Origin: Nageia nagi
Taxonomy: Eukaryota; Pinophyta
Reading direction: 5' to 3'
DNA length: 64,000 nt
NCBI GenBank assembly: GCA_050084985.1
Contig: JBITNC010000001.1
Span: 194,866,001-194,930,000, forward strand
Under the pieces are notes generated by a model. It saw only the letters and a list, made by a program, of their open reading frames with translations. It was not told the DNA's origin and made no database searches. A program made the position numbers and the translations under genes. Shown here piece after piece: positions 1-10,914 of this stretch. Every line of letters begins with the position of its first letter. The first letter of the stretch is position 1.

Positions 1-197
1 CTACTCCATGTACATTGAAACTAGTTATGGTTAATGATTGTATTTGATAAAGTAGTGAGTCTCAAACTAGATCTTTCTTACTTCACAAATATGTAAAAAT
101 TTCTCATCTCCATTATATCTATTTGAATGAGAACTCTCTTAATTTCTCTCTTCCTTTTCTCTTATTTGCTCTATTCCAATATTACATTAAGGGGGAG
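1..197 (+). mobile_element. 3' spacer and polypurine tract of a Copia element cut by the window edge
   Basis: Non-coding stretch between pol and the 3' LTR of a Copia retrotransposon. It resembles the corresponding spacer of Copia-D (54930-55004 plus 61894-62028): a shared 'acattgaaacta' stretch, a pyrimidine-rich run of ctctctt repeats, and the same polypurine tract, TTAAGGGGGAG, at 187-197 directly before the LTR. The coding part lies outside the window to the left. The similarity was judged by eye. Confidence 0.7.
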
Positions 198-648
198 TGT
201 TGGAATGTATAATGTATTATTGTAAAGGTTTGTATTAAATATTCTATGTAAGTTCACTAATACTTAAGTGTATCATTTTATACCTTAAGTATTTAAGTGA
301 ATATGATAATGTAATTTTTCCTACACTCTATGTCATGAGCATGTCCCTTGGGTAAAAGGATGTGCATGTCATGCTTTTGTACATTGGATAAAAGAGTGAT
401 CTAAAGAGAGATTTTGGACTATAAATAGAAGGCTCTTTCTTTGTGATCACACACCAATTTGTGGAGTAATGCTATGCTATGGGATATTGTTTAGGAGATG
501 AGTTAGGAGAATTGTAAGAGATTCATGTTTGTGAATGAAATGAGATCTAGTTAGTGGATGTACTCCTAGTTGGAGGAACCACTTACATCTTGTGTTATCT
601 TTATGAAATTGCTTTTTGAGTTTTTTATATGTGTATTTTGAGCTTTCA
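198..648 (+). repeat. Copia 3' LTR (left-edge element)
   Basis: The LTR starts with TGTTGGAATG immediately after the polypurine tract and probably ends near 'gagctttca' at 648, about 450 bp. A TATAAATAG promoter motif lies at 420-428, and the same motif occurs in the LTRs of Copia-D and of the minus-strand element at 5860-9184, so the three belong to related families. The right end is an estimate, because the partner LTR is outside the window. Confidence 0.65.
420..428 (+). promoter_or_regulatory. LTR TATA box (TATAAATAG)
   Basis: TATAAATAG sits in the middle of the LTR, where the U3 promoter of a Copia element is expected. The motif recurs at 8978-8986 (minus strand) and 62232-62240, each time inside an LTR. 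It is a promoter by position and sequence only. Confidence 0.5.
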
Positions 649-699
649 AGAGATCTTGGTTATTTAGGATTGTATTAGTTATAGTGCAAATCCTTCAAG

Positions 700-1147
700 G
701 ATTAGTAGTTAGGGTTAATAATTAGGGTTAGGGTTAGTGTTTGTAATGGTTAAGGTTTATAAGTTAACATGTATGGTTGATGATTTTACAATTTTAAGGA
801 ATTTAGGATTTTAACATTCAAACTTTAAGGTTTAAGGCCAAATTAAGGGTTTTAGGGTTTAAGGTATAAGGTCTTAAGGGGTTAAGGGTAAGGGTTTAAG
901 TTTTTTAGGGTTATTCATGGTTAGGGTTAGGGTTAGTAGTGGTTAATGAAATTCAATCCTAGATGAATTTATCTATCAACCTTTGAACAATGGCATTGAA
1001 TACCATTACAAAAACCAAAAATAAATTATAAAATTCCCTCTAAGCTTAATTATTGATCACCCCATGCAGTAACAATACTAAAAAATATATGAGCTCATGA
1101 TTATCATTAATTTTGAAATCAGAGAATACATTATACATGATTTCATA

Positions 1148-1214
<67 letters not shown>

Positions 1215-1266
1215 TGTATGTATGTATGTATATATGTATGTATGGATGTACACTAACCCTAACCCT
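700..1266. repeat. Degenerate telomere-like repeats and TA/GTAT microsatellite
   Basis: Short runs of GGTTAGGGTTAGGGTTAG and variants (TTTAGGG, TTAAGGG) are scattered over 705-935 on the plus strand. CTAACCCTAACCCTAAA, the opposite orientation, lies at 1251-1267. Between them is a simple array, (AT)n passing into (GTAT)n, at about 1148-1240. The runs are mostly 2-3 units long and mixed with unrelated bases, so this is an interstitial relic and not a chromosome end. Confidence 0.6.
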
Positions 1267-2224
1267 AAAACTTTAACATAGATCAAACTTTTTGGTTGAA
1301 AAATTAACTTAGATTATATTTATTAGATTAGATTAGATTTGTTTCTTTTAATATACACTAATTATATTAAGTCTTTTATTCATAATATTTTTTGTGTTAT
1401 TAATTAATTAGTTAATATGATTTGATATTTATGAAATTATTTTTAATTAATGATTATTTACTAACATTTATTTAATTATCATTTGTAAGTTTCTTTCATA
1501 GTGCCAATTGATGAGGGAGTAAATGAGGAGGATGAAGAACATGGTTCTAATAGTGATCGATATAGAATGGGGGATAGTGAGGGTAGAGAGGGTTTCTAGA
1601 TTAGATGATAGTACTAATGATTGCTATCATTATATAACATTTTCATACATTTATATGTATTTTTAAATATTTGAAGTGTTTATATTTTTTTAATGTGTTT
1701 ATGAATTATGTTGAATTTTAAATGTTTGTTTGCTTCTATTAAATTTAATATAATAAAATTTTAATTCCATTATATTTATTTAATTTAATTAAATTTAATA
1801 AATAAATTAAAATTTTATATAATGAAGTAATTTAAAATTCATTCAATTTAATATAAAAAATAAAAAATAGCTAAATTTTTTATTTATTTTAGCTTCAAAT
1901 TTTTTTCGATTTCAACATTCTTCCTAACACTATTCCCAACATTATACTTGGTGTTAAACCTAACAAAAAATTCATTTTTTAATAATTTTCTCGATGGTAT
2001 ACCTGATATTATTATTGATGAAAAACTTTATTTTGATGTTGTACTTGATGGTATGTCCAACCTGCTTGATGCTATTTCTGATGATATATATGATGATATT
2101 TCATTTTGTGATGAAATAGATAATGGAATTCTTAATGTTACCTAATATAATGTCTGACATAAATCTTGATGCTAAGTGTGATGATCACTCCATATTTAGT
2201 AATAACATCAAGTAATAATTTAAA
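1267..2224. other. AT-rich stretch without recognisable gene
   Basis: Very AT-rich DNA with short TTAATTAA-type repeats. A weak exon-like piece at 1502-1600 (see findings) follows a pyrimidine-rich stretch ending in AG and would encode a short acidic tail. The 65-codon open frame at 1948-2145 is rich in Asp and Ile, has no recognisable family and is probably chance. The left end of the Tat-type element, including its 3' LTR, should be here but could not be identified. Confidence 0.5.
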
Positions 2225-2660
2225 AAATAATAATACAAAATGGGCCTAAAACTTTTTCTAACCTTTGATTCCATATTGTGTAGTAATGTTGACATTTATT
2301 ACATTTCTAAATATGTAAAATGCAATCCTTTTCCATAAATAACCAATAATAACCTTGTATTAAGAGCTTATGATAAATAGTTATACCATTGAAATGATTT
2401 CCATTTATGCTATCGAATACTTGTTCCATAGCCTTATTTGCTTTAATTTAATTTAAATATCTAAGAAAACTACCATTAAATAATATTTTATAAATAATAT
2501 CACCAATAATGACATACCTTGTAGCCATGCATTTCAACCTTCATTTGAGGAACTTGGAATAATATGAATTTGGAATCTTTTCTTGCTTGAGATAATTGTA
2601 GATATCAACATACCATGCATGCAATGGGAGAACAACACATATGAATGGTTCCCTCTTGAA
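2225..2660 (-). pseudogene. Ty3/gypsy (Tat-type) integrase zinc-binding region, broken
   Basis: Reading the minus strand leftwards gives a decayed pre-integrase region: WYVDIYNYLKQEKIPNSYYS, then a helix ending in NGNHFNG, then IYHKLLIQGYYW and finally CNKCQ. This is the H-H-C-C zinc finger that precedes the catalytic core of gypsy integrases. The two His and two Cys positions can still be seen, but in-frame stops and a one-base deletion before CNKC break it. The match stops near 2225, and no DDE catalytic core follows, so the 3' part of the element is truncated or too eroded to see. It continues the RNase H segment at 2926-3250. Confidence 0.7.
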
Positions 2661-2925
2661 TAACTCTTATAAGTTATTATCATCTAGAAATAAATAATTT
2701 TCTAAGACTATTGATTATGATTATGATTTGATCATATTCAATTGAGATAGGTGTTTATGAAGTGGTATTATCCATAGCATCAATAAATATATTATTATTC
2801 CTTGAAATATTCTCAAAATGAATCTATGTGAAGCATATTTGAACTAATGTTTCTTCTAGGTATTTATATGGATGTAACTTCTCATATTTTGTGTTGTAAG
2901 TATCATTGATTTGATTGATTACAAG

Positions 2926-4560
2926 CTATGAATCACCATATAGTTTCAACTTATTGATTCTAAGATTGATTGTTGCCATTAATTCCAATTCTAAAGCCTC
3001 ATACTCGGTCATGTTATTTATGCACTCAAAATTCAATTTATAATCCATAGGAATCATACCACCTTCAGGAGATACTAACATAATTCCTACCCTAGCCCCT
3101 TGCAAACATTTGGATCCATCAAATAATAATGTCCACATCTTATCCTCACATTGCTCAACCAATACCACAAGCTCATTTTTGTTACTAGTTTCATCACATG
3201 ATGCTACTACAAGTATATTAGCTATAACATGTCCCTTGACTACTTTTTGGTGTTTGTAGAGGAGATCAAACTCTTAGAGTTCCATGATTCATTTGGTTGG
3301 TCTTCCTTGTAACTATGGTTTTGATAGAAAATACCTTTGTGGATAATATTGAGCCACAATTATGGTAGTGTTGGTGATTATTTAGTACCTCAATTTCAAA
3401 GTTGTGTAGACTATGACATAACATAACTTTTTAATTGATGTGTAGTTGATTTCTATAGTTTGTAGTATCTTTGAAAAATAATATACAACTATTTCTCTAG
3501 TTTCATTATCAAGTTGTACAAGGACTATCCTAATAGCATTGGTTGTAGCTGAAATGTATAAGTATAGAGGTTTAGTATGATCAACTAGCTGTAATATAGG
3601 AGGATTAAGCAATTAACTCTTGATCTATTCAAATGCCTTTTGACAATATTTTGTCCTTCTAAATTGATTTCCCTTCTTGAGTAAACAAGATAATTAAGCT
3701 TTCCTATCCACTAATTGAGCCATGAACCTCTTAACTACTTGTAACTTTATTTGAAGACTTCTAAGTTGTCTAATGTTTCTTAGTGGAGGCATATCCATTA
3801 TAGCTTTGACCTTCTTAGGATATATCTCTATGCCTCTTCTAGATATAATGTAACTAAGAAACTTTCCACTGGATACCCAAAAAATACACTTATTAGGATT
3901 TATCTTCAAGTTAAATGATCTCATTATTTTAAAAATGATTTTCAAATCCTCTAAAAAAATTTCCTTCTTAGTTGAATTAGCAAGAATACCATCAATATAA
4001 ACTTTAACTAATTTATGAATAAGGTCATGAAACATAATTACCATTGCACTTTGGTATGTTTTCCCTATATTTTTAAGATCAAAGGGAATGAATACATAAC
4101 AAAATATTCCCAAAGGTGTGGTGAAAGCTATCTTATTTTGATCCTGTTTGTTGATCTTGATTGTATTGTATCATGAAAAAGCATCCATGAATGATAACAT
4201 CTCATGTCCTACTGTAGGACCTATAATTGTGTCAATGTGTGGCAATGGGAAGTTATACTTTGGAAAAGCTTTGTTAAAATTACTAAAATTTATGCAACAT
4301 CTAATTTCTCCATTTGGTTTCAAAGTTATAATAGTGTCAGCTAACCAAGGTGAATAGTTAATGGGTTTAATCAATCCTACTTTGTGATATTTGTCAATCT
4401 CCTTAACTAGAAAGGAGTGCTTTGTATGCATTGATCTTATTTTCTACTATAAAGGCTTAGAAACTTTCTATACCATCAAATTTTGATTCATAAAAGGTTG
4501 GATCTAAACTTTTCATATCATTGTATTCCTAAGAAAACATATTCTTAAACTCTTAAGAAT
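2926..4560 (-). pseudogene. Ty3/gypsy (Tat-type) reverse transcriptase and RNase H, broken
   Basis: In minus-strand order the RT amino part (4431-4171) has LVKEIDKYHKVGLIKPI, a degraded 'V-x-D-x-R' motif reading INFSNFNKAFPKYNFPLPHI, and SFMDAFS. The RT core (4113-3694) has the FIPFDLKN segment and YIDGILANS, where YVDD has become YIDG, so the catalytic Asp pair is damaged. A connection/RNase H segment (3612-3382) has LYISATTNAIRIVLVQ. A second RNase H-like segment (3168-2926) has LFDGSKCLQGARVGIMLVSP, NNMTEYEALELEL and LYGDS. RT, RNase H, a second RNase H and then integrase is the order of the Tat/Ogre lineage of Ty3/gypsy. Several stops and frameshifts make it inactive. Confidence 0.85.
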
Positions 4561-4584
4561 CGATCATACATTTGCTTATCTAGG

Positions 4585-5552
4585 TAAGTGCAAGAAGATG
4601 AGTCCCACTTTGAAGGAAGTCTTAAGAACTATTAGGTTTTTGTATATATTTAATAAATTTTTATTTTTTTGGAATTATGAAAAAAATATATGCACAATAT
4701 ACATAAATTTCTTCACAAGTTAAAAATAAATAAAAATGATAAGTTTAGGTCATTTTTTGCTGGCCAGACATGAACACTTTTCAAAATGATAATCAGGGCC
4801 AATAAAATAATAATAATAATAATAAAATATTAATAAAAAAATTATAAAAAAAATATCCCACACAATATTTATTATCTTAGGTATCTTTACTCAAAAGGAT
4901 TTAAAAAATATTTAGGTATAATTATGCTTACCAAACAAGATGGGGTATGTTCCTGAAATTGTATTTTTGAAATAGTGGATTTTGTATTTATTTAATAAAT
5001 TTTTATTTTTGTAATTATGAAAAAAATGTATATGTACACAATCTACATATAATTATTCACAAGTAAAAAATAATAAATTAAAACTAATAAGTTTACACCA
5101 TATTATTCTTACCGAACATGAGCATTTTTTGAAATGATAATTAGTGCCAATAAAAAAACCAATAAAAATAAACTATTCATGAAAAAATTACAAACAAATA
5201 TCCTCCATAATATTTAGTGTCTTAGGAATCCTACCCAAAATAATTTAAAAAAATATTTTAATTTAGGTCCAATTAGGTTTACTGGACACGATGAGGTATG
5301 GTCTTGAAACTATATTTTTAAAATAATGGCTTTTAAACATGCTTATAAATTATTAATTTCTTTCATCTAGATATTAGAATAAATTATATATTTTGAAAAC
5401 TAGACTTTGAGAGCTACAATTTTACCCAAGTGACCTTTTTCAAGATTCAAACTCTAAATGCTTCAAATTTTGAGATCAAGTGTGACCAAACTTAAAAATT
5501 AGGGAAAGCACCCACTTTTCGGCCAAAAGTGGGACTCATCTTCTTGCACTTA
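4585..5552. mobile_element. 968-bp DNA element with 27-bp perfect terminal inverted repeats
   Basis: The first 27 bases (4585-4611) are the exact reverse complement of the last 27 (5526-5552); the outer end reads TAAGTGCAAGAAGATGAGTC. The outermost TA could be a 2-bp target duplication, as in Tc1/Mariner or Stowaway-like elements, but the superfamily is not settled. The interior has no open frame and holds a direct repeat of 342-bp period (4639-4980 and 4981-about 5330). A near-palindrome lies just inside the right end (CCACTTTTCGGCCAAAAGTGG). The element sits inside the pol region of the Tat-type gypsy, so it inserted later. It is a non-autonomous DNA transposon or MITE-like element. Confidence 0.7.
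4639..5330. repeat. Two-copy direct repeat, period 342 bp
   Basis: The sequence starting TTTGTATATATTTAATAAAT at 4639 returns at 4981, and matching continues through the 'atgaacac...ccaataaaa' and 'ggtttactg...atgggg' segments. It is internal to the inverted-repeat element at 4585-5552. Confidence 0.65.
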
Positions 5553-5859
5553 TCCATTTTATCTAATGATTCCTATTCCAATATGAATGATCTTTGATAC
5601 CTCTTATATACTAATGTTTATCTTAATAGGAAGCTCATTCAACCATGGTATCTCATCACCAAGTTGAGAAAGGTTAGGTAATAACCCTAATCTTGTTATG
5701 ATATGAGAGCAAGCATGTCACACACACATCTATAGCTACCTACCCTACTCTATGTAATGAAAGAAGAAGGTAGGATAGTGTAGCAAGAAAAAACCTACTA
5801 TATCCTCCATCTCTTCTTTGAAATAGGAATCAACATGATAAGTAACCTTGCCTTACCTT
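5553..5859 (-). pseudogene. Ty3/gypsy (Tat-type) pol linker fragment
   Basis: On the minus strand this reads QLGDEIPWLNELPIKINIS and further short decayed pieces, resembling the region between protease and RT of Tat-type elements. It continues the pol of 2225-4560 across the inserted inverted-repeat element, and is separated from the protease at 10253 by the minus-strand Copia relative. The identification rests on position and weak similarity. Confidence 0.45.
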
Positions 5860-6318
5860 TGATGGAATTGAAGGATTCCATATAACCAAGATCACCTTGA
5901 AATTTCTCCAACAAATCAACTATTCATCCATATACCAATGCAAGGAATAATCACATAAAAGATAACACATGATGTATATTGGTTACTCCATCTCTTTGGA
6001 GTATATCCACTTTGAACCATCATTATATTACTTTCTTGGAAGATAACTCTCTTACAAATCCTCAACAAAACTCCTACAAGAGCATCTATACAAGACAAGC
6101 ATTACCATGCTTTATCAAGTTAGAACTAACCCACCATTTAACCTTTCTTTTACCAAAGGGTAAGGTTAAGAGTATTTTTATATTTATTCTCTTTCTATAG
6201 TTATTTCTCTTTCTATTTTTATTCCCTTAATACTTTAAAGTATCTAAAGATACTTTAAGTATTAAGTGAATTTACATTAAAAAAAATATTACACAAAATT
6301 ACATTATAATTTTTAACA
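5860..6318 (-). repeat. 3' LTR of the minus-strand Copia relative (copy A)
   Basis: 459 bp, TGATGGAATT...TTTTTAACA on the plus strand. Compared with the right-hand LTR it lacks about 33 bp containing the TATAAATAG motif. Confidence 0.65.
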
Positions 6319-7052
6319 CTCCCTCTTAATGTAAAATTAGGTATAGAATCAAAAAGAAAAAGAAAGAAGAGAAAGTAAGATAGAGTTCTCCTCCAAAAGA
6401 TACAAGTGGAGATAAGAACTTTTTACATATTTGAGAAAGTAATAGAATATAAATGGTTATACAATGGCTCAACTACTTAACCATTTTAACAAATGGTTTT
6501 ACAATATAATCATTAACTAAAAAATAGTTTCTTTGTACAAAAGCAGTCATTCAACAACATATTAATATGATGAGTTTCCTTGCGCTTGCCTATAAGGTAC
6601 AAGCAACTAAAAAATAAGATTAACTAGATACATCATATACATTCATATAAGATAGATGTCATCTATAAATTGATCAAATATACCAAGTCATCATATATTC
6701 ACAATCAACCAAGTGATACTAATGCATTCTCAACCAAGAATATATAAAAAATATCATCAATCTTTATAAACAAAAATTTTGAATTTTGATTTTTGTGTTT
6801 ATTTTTTTAGATCATTATTCTATATTTATTGAAGGTATATGAAGGTACAATCATAACATAATATTTCATAATTTAATTCTTCCCCTTGATGACAACTTCA
6901 CCAAAGAAATACTTATGTGACCATGTTAATTTAACCATGTCACAAATGATCAAAAAATAATAGAACTAAACCACAAGTTTTGATTTTCAAGCTATAAATT
7001 CCAATCTTAACAAAGCACAAAGCCAAGATTTATAAAGCATAAGCCACATACT

Positions 7053-7180
7053 AAATAAATTTGACTTTACCAAAAGTGAGCCAAGATGCCATAATAAATA
7101 AACTTGACTTTACTAAGAGTGAGTCAAGATATCATAACAAATAAACTTGAATTTATCAAGAGTGAGTCAAGGTGCCATCT
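7053..7180. repeat. Three-copy tandem repeat, period 43 bp
   Basis: AAATAAAYTTGA, TTTAYCAARAGTGAG and CAAGATRYCATA segments recur with starts at 7053, 7096 and 7139, an exact 43-bp spacing. It is in the interior of the minus-strand Copia relative and recurs in copy B. Confidence 0.75.
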
Positions 7181-8885
7181 TAACCATGCTACTAGTTAAT
7201 ATGCATATGATGAAAAAGGTAGTATTCATCTAATAAGGACACAATTTTCATTAAAGATTGTAATGTGAAGAAGGGAAAACCTTTTTAACCACTCCAACAT
7301 TCAACAATCATAGAGAAGGTCGAACCTTAACCACTCCAAGAAAATCATTATGAAGAAGAGAATATTTTTTAACCACTCCATACACTACAAGAAACTATGT
7401 GGAAAACAATCCATCATCATGGATAGAACTTCCCAACATGGAAGTAAAATATGAAAAATAGTGCTTTATAAGTCATCATAAAGATGTTGAGCCAATACTT
7501 ATAGTCACAACCCTTCTAAGAATGAAGTAAGCATTACTTCACACTTATTTAGGATAAATTTATCAACTAAGTCTTATTTTGATGGACAATAAACACAAAG
7601 TCCCATAAAATAAATTACTTCTTGATATAAAGATGCTTAGATTTTATATTTGCTAGCAATGTGACATAATCCATCAACATAGATATTCTTTCAAAATATG
7701 AAAGTATACTTAGATTTTACTCTCCCTTAAGGCTAACTTCATAAAAATTAAAGCATATTACAAAACTCTACACATGTAGAGAGGAATGTACATTTATTAA
7801 AGGTACTTATACACTTTTTTTCCTAAGAAAGATTAATATTGCATTATCAATATTCTCAATAAGTCTTGTGAAGAAAAATTTAAAAGTTTTTTACTCCAAC
7901 AAGTATAATATCCACTATTGAGTAAGTTTATAAACTCCACTCTAACAAGCATGGGTGTACAACAAAAAAATATCCAACTAGGATAAAAAAATAATGTGCA
8001 CAACTAATGAGTATAGTAATGTTTGAAGAAAGCTTACACAAACTTTTACTTCAAACAATGTGCATAATAGACTTATTTTAGAAGTTAAAAAAATAACTTC
8101 CATATCAACCATTGATAACAAATGTGAAGATATATACAAAAAATAAATTCATAGTTCAATGCACATAATAAATCTTTAATAATTAAACAAATTTTCATAA
8201 TGCACATCCACAAGTTTCCATCATAACAATTTGCAAATTTAATTATCAATATATTGGAAATTATCAATTAATGTTATCAATTAAATTAATTTTTATATGT
8301 CCAATATTTTCTTAAATACTTGCAAAAAATTATTGCGCAATAAAGGTTGCAATGAATTAACTTTGATCATTTAAAACATTATCTTCAAAAATTAAGATAA
8401 ATATATACAATTACAATATTTTCCACTTAGGCTCATAAGATTATAAACATAATCTATGATTTTATCCAAAAAAAAGGGTGTCCAAGACATAATTTTGCAA
8501 AAAAAATTAGTTTGTAATATTTTGCGAAAAACAATGGTTATGTTTATAAACCATAAGCATGTGCATACTTGTAAAAACTTTTAATGTTATAATAATATTA
8601 AAAAAAGTTTTAAATAATAATTTTTAAGCTTTAATTTATGGAAAGATCACATTTCTTGTCATAAAGTAAAAAAATTCACATGATAAATTAAATACACTAA
8701 TGTGCTGTTTTTAAACATTTTACCTTTGAAAATATTTAAATAACAAAATTTTTTACCAAATTTTTAAAAATTTGATATTAAAATTTATCACCACATGGTT
8801 AAAAAGGTAACATGCCCTTTTTATAATTTTTTTTTTCAACAAATATCACCTTTTTGTTAAAAAAGATACTCAAAAGATAATTGTC

Positions 8886-9184
8886 CTACAAATTCTTAAC
8901 AAAGCTCCTACAAGAGCATCTCTACAAGACAAGCATTACCATGCTTTATCAAGTTACATAATGAGAGGAGTACCTCTCTATTTATAAGAACTAATCCATC
9001 CTTTAACCTTTCTTTTACCCAAGGGTAAGGTTAAAGGTGTTTCCATATTTATCATCTTTCTATATTTATTCCCCTTTCTATTTTTAATTGTTTAATGCTT
9101 TAAGGTATCTAAAGAGACTTTAAACATTAAGTGAATTTACATTAAAGAGAAATATTACACAATATTACATTACAATTTCTAACA
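8886..9184 (-). repeat. 5' LTR of the minus-strand Copia relative (copy A), shortened
   Basis: About 299 bp match the inner two thirds of the LTR at 5860-6318, starting CTACAAATTCTTAAC. The outer part found in the left LTR is absent. It keeps TATAAATAG on the minus strand at 8978-8986. Confidence 0.6.
8978..8986 (-). promoter_or_regulatory. LTR TATA box (minus strand)
   Basis: TATAAATAG on the minus strand inside the 5' LTR, the same motif as at 420 and 62232. Confidence 0.45.
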
Positions 9185-10252
9185 ACCTCTTGGTATGGAA
9201 TGATTTTAACTTTGATTATGCCTCTAATACATTTAGGAGAACATCATCTATTTTGAACATATCAAGAATGGGGTAAGGGAAATCATGATCTAATTTTAAG
9301 TGTGGGTGCTACTCTTCCTAGAATATTTACCCTTGATTTTTGATGTCAACTCAATTATGTTAACTAACTACAACTTTGATTCTGCTTCAAAGTCTTTATC
9401 ATTGCTATATGAGATCAAATTTTTTTATTTGTCTTCTTTATTCTTAGGTTATTTTTTTCTTTGTTTGATTCAAATATCTTCTTAGGTAACTCTTTAATAC
9501 CCTAGTCTTTTTTTCCAAGATCTTTACCTTTGTATCTTCTTCTATATTCCTTATATTATGGTATCAATAGTGCATGACATCGCATTTGTATCATCTTTTT
9601 ATTGACCTTTACATAGGCTACAACTTTGTTATTATATGTATCTAATTTTGACTCTAATTCTAAAGTATCAAAATGTACAATGTCATCTTGATATCATCCT
9701 CTTCTACTTCTGATTAATCCTAATTGCATTTGCAATAATGAGGACAATGCATGCATAAAGATGGTCATTGGTTCTGATGCTGGTGTAGACATTGGTCATC
9801 TTAGGTTTTTTAATATTTACCAAATTACATTATGTATTCTTCAATTACCTTTTAACTAATGGCATATGTGATGATAAATATCTCTTTGTACAAATGCATA
9901 GTATCACTCTCTTCTTCATCTTTCTCACTATCTTCATCATTATCCTCATGGATTTCAATATTTTTGTATGGAACTATATTATTTCCAACTTGTGCAATAT
10001 TATTTATATTTTCTTCCACTACAACTACATATTCTTATCCTTCATGATTAAATTTATTCAATATATGTAATGTAGATGGTACGCACCTCATAGTATGTAT
10101 CCATGATCTCCCAAGTAGAAATCATAAGGAAGCTTCTTATCAAGCACATAAGTCATAAATTCCACTATCTTTGATCCTAATTGAATAAGCAACATGATGT
10201 GTATCTTACATACTTTTTTATCATTATCATAACTTGTGATCTTGTACTTCTT

Positions 10253-10828
10253 TCATACAAAATTTAGCATCAATTTATCACCAAATATCTTTAGGAATTT
10301 AATGGAGAAAATATTCAAACCTGCACCACCATCCAAAAATGCATGCTTGATTGGTTTTTCTAGTAGCTTTATACATATATGGATTAGAAAGCATTTATTA
10401 ATAATATCATCACTAGGAATTTCATCTTTAATATATATGATAGCATTCTTGAAACAACCAATCATTCCTACCAATGAGCTAGTAGTAATATCCATATCAA
10501 CAATAATACAACTAAGAAGTTCAAACAATGCTAATATATGCTCCTCATATGTTTTAAATAATTCAAGCATACTGATTTTAGTATTTGTGTTTTTAATATT
10601 TTGCAAAATTCTCTTTTTGCATTTATATTTTCTCTTTTTCTTAAGAAAAGGTTTCAAAGGTACCTCTTTTAAAGTAGAATCTGGGTTAGGACTACCTTTC
10701 TTTGATTGGGTATTTACATTGCATGTTTGTTCCAAATCTAAACTTGCATATGAATCTACTTTTACATTGAATTCATCATCAAACTCAATAAGTTCACCAT
10801 TATCATCATATATAATCATATTCACCAT
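10253..10828 (-). pseudogene. Ty3/gypsy (Tat-type) aspartic protease region (copy A)
   Basis: A 191-codon open frame on the minus strand starting MVNMIIYDDNGE. Around residue 170 it contains AFLDGGAGLNIFS, the active-site loop of retropepsins in the D-G-G form seen in Tat/Athila-type elements, preceded by the usual linker with CFKNAIIYIKDE. Lys-rich patches (PFLKKKRKYKCKKR) lie near residues 80-93. It stands between gag (to the right) and RT (to the left) on the same strand, the normal gag-PR-RT order, with the Copia relative inserted between PR and RT. The open frame is probably a survivor of decay, not a functional gene. Confidence 0.75.
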
Positions 10829-10914
10829 GTTGAAAAAAGGTAGATCCTAATTTTTAACTTTGAGCATATCATTTTCATATGAAACTATACCACTATCCGA
10901 TAATTATTTTAACT

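Larger units (their letters stand above)
5860..9184 (-). mobile_element. Coding-free minus-strand Copia relative (copy A)
   Basis: Two related LTRs face each other: 5860-6318 (459 bp, the 3' LTR in minus orientation) and 8886-9184 (a shortened 5' LTR). On the plus strand each ends TTTTTAACA or TTTCTAACA. The left LTR is followed by ACTCCCTCTTAATG, the reverse complement of a TTAAG-rich polypurine tract. The flanks ACCTT (5855-5859) and ACCTC (9185-9189) are probably a mutated 5-bp target duplication. The 2.57-kb interior has no gag or pol. Its first part (about 6440-6500) matches the pol-to-LTR spacer of Copia-D (AACCATTTGTTAAAATGG), so this is a deletion derivative or non-autonomous member of that group. 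The same insertion is in both duplicate copies and therefore predates the duplication. Confidence 0.7.

Noticed and set aside
700-940. True telomere
   Set aside because: Runs are only 2-3 units, degenerate, and in both orientations, with ordinary transposon DNA on both sides.
1948-2145. 65-codon Asp/Ile-rich open frame
   Set aside because: Low complexity, no family resemblance and no coding context; probably chance in AT-rich DNA.
10236-10850. 204-codon plus-strand open frame (and its twin at 30732-31346)
   Set aside because: It lies antisense to the gypsy protease frame and has the Ser/Ile-rich composition of a reverse-complement shadow.
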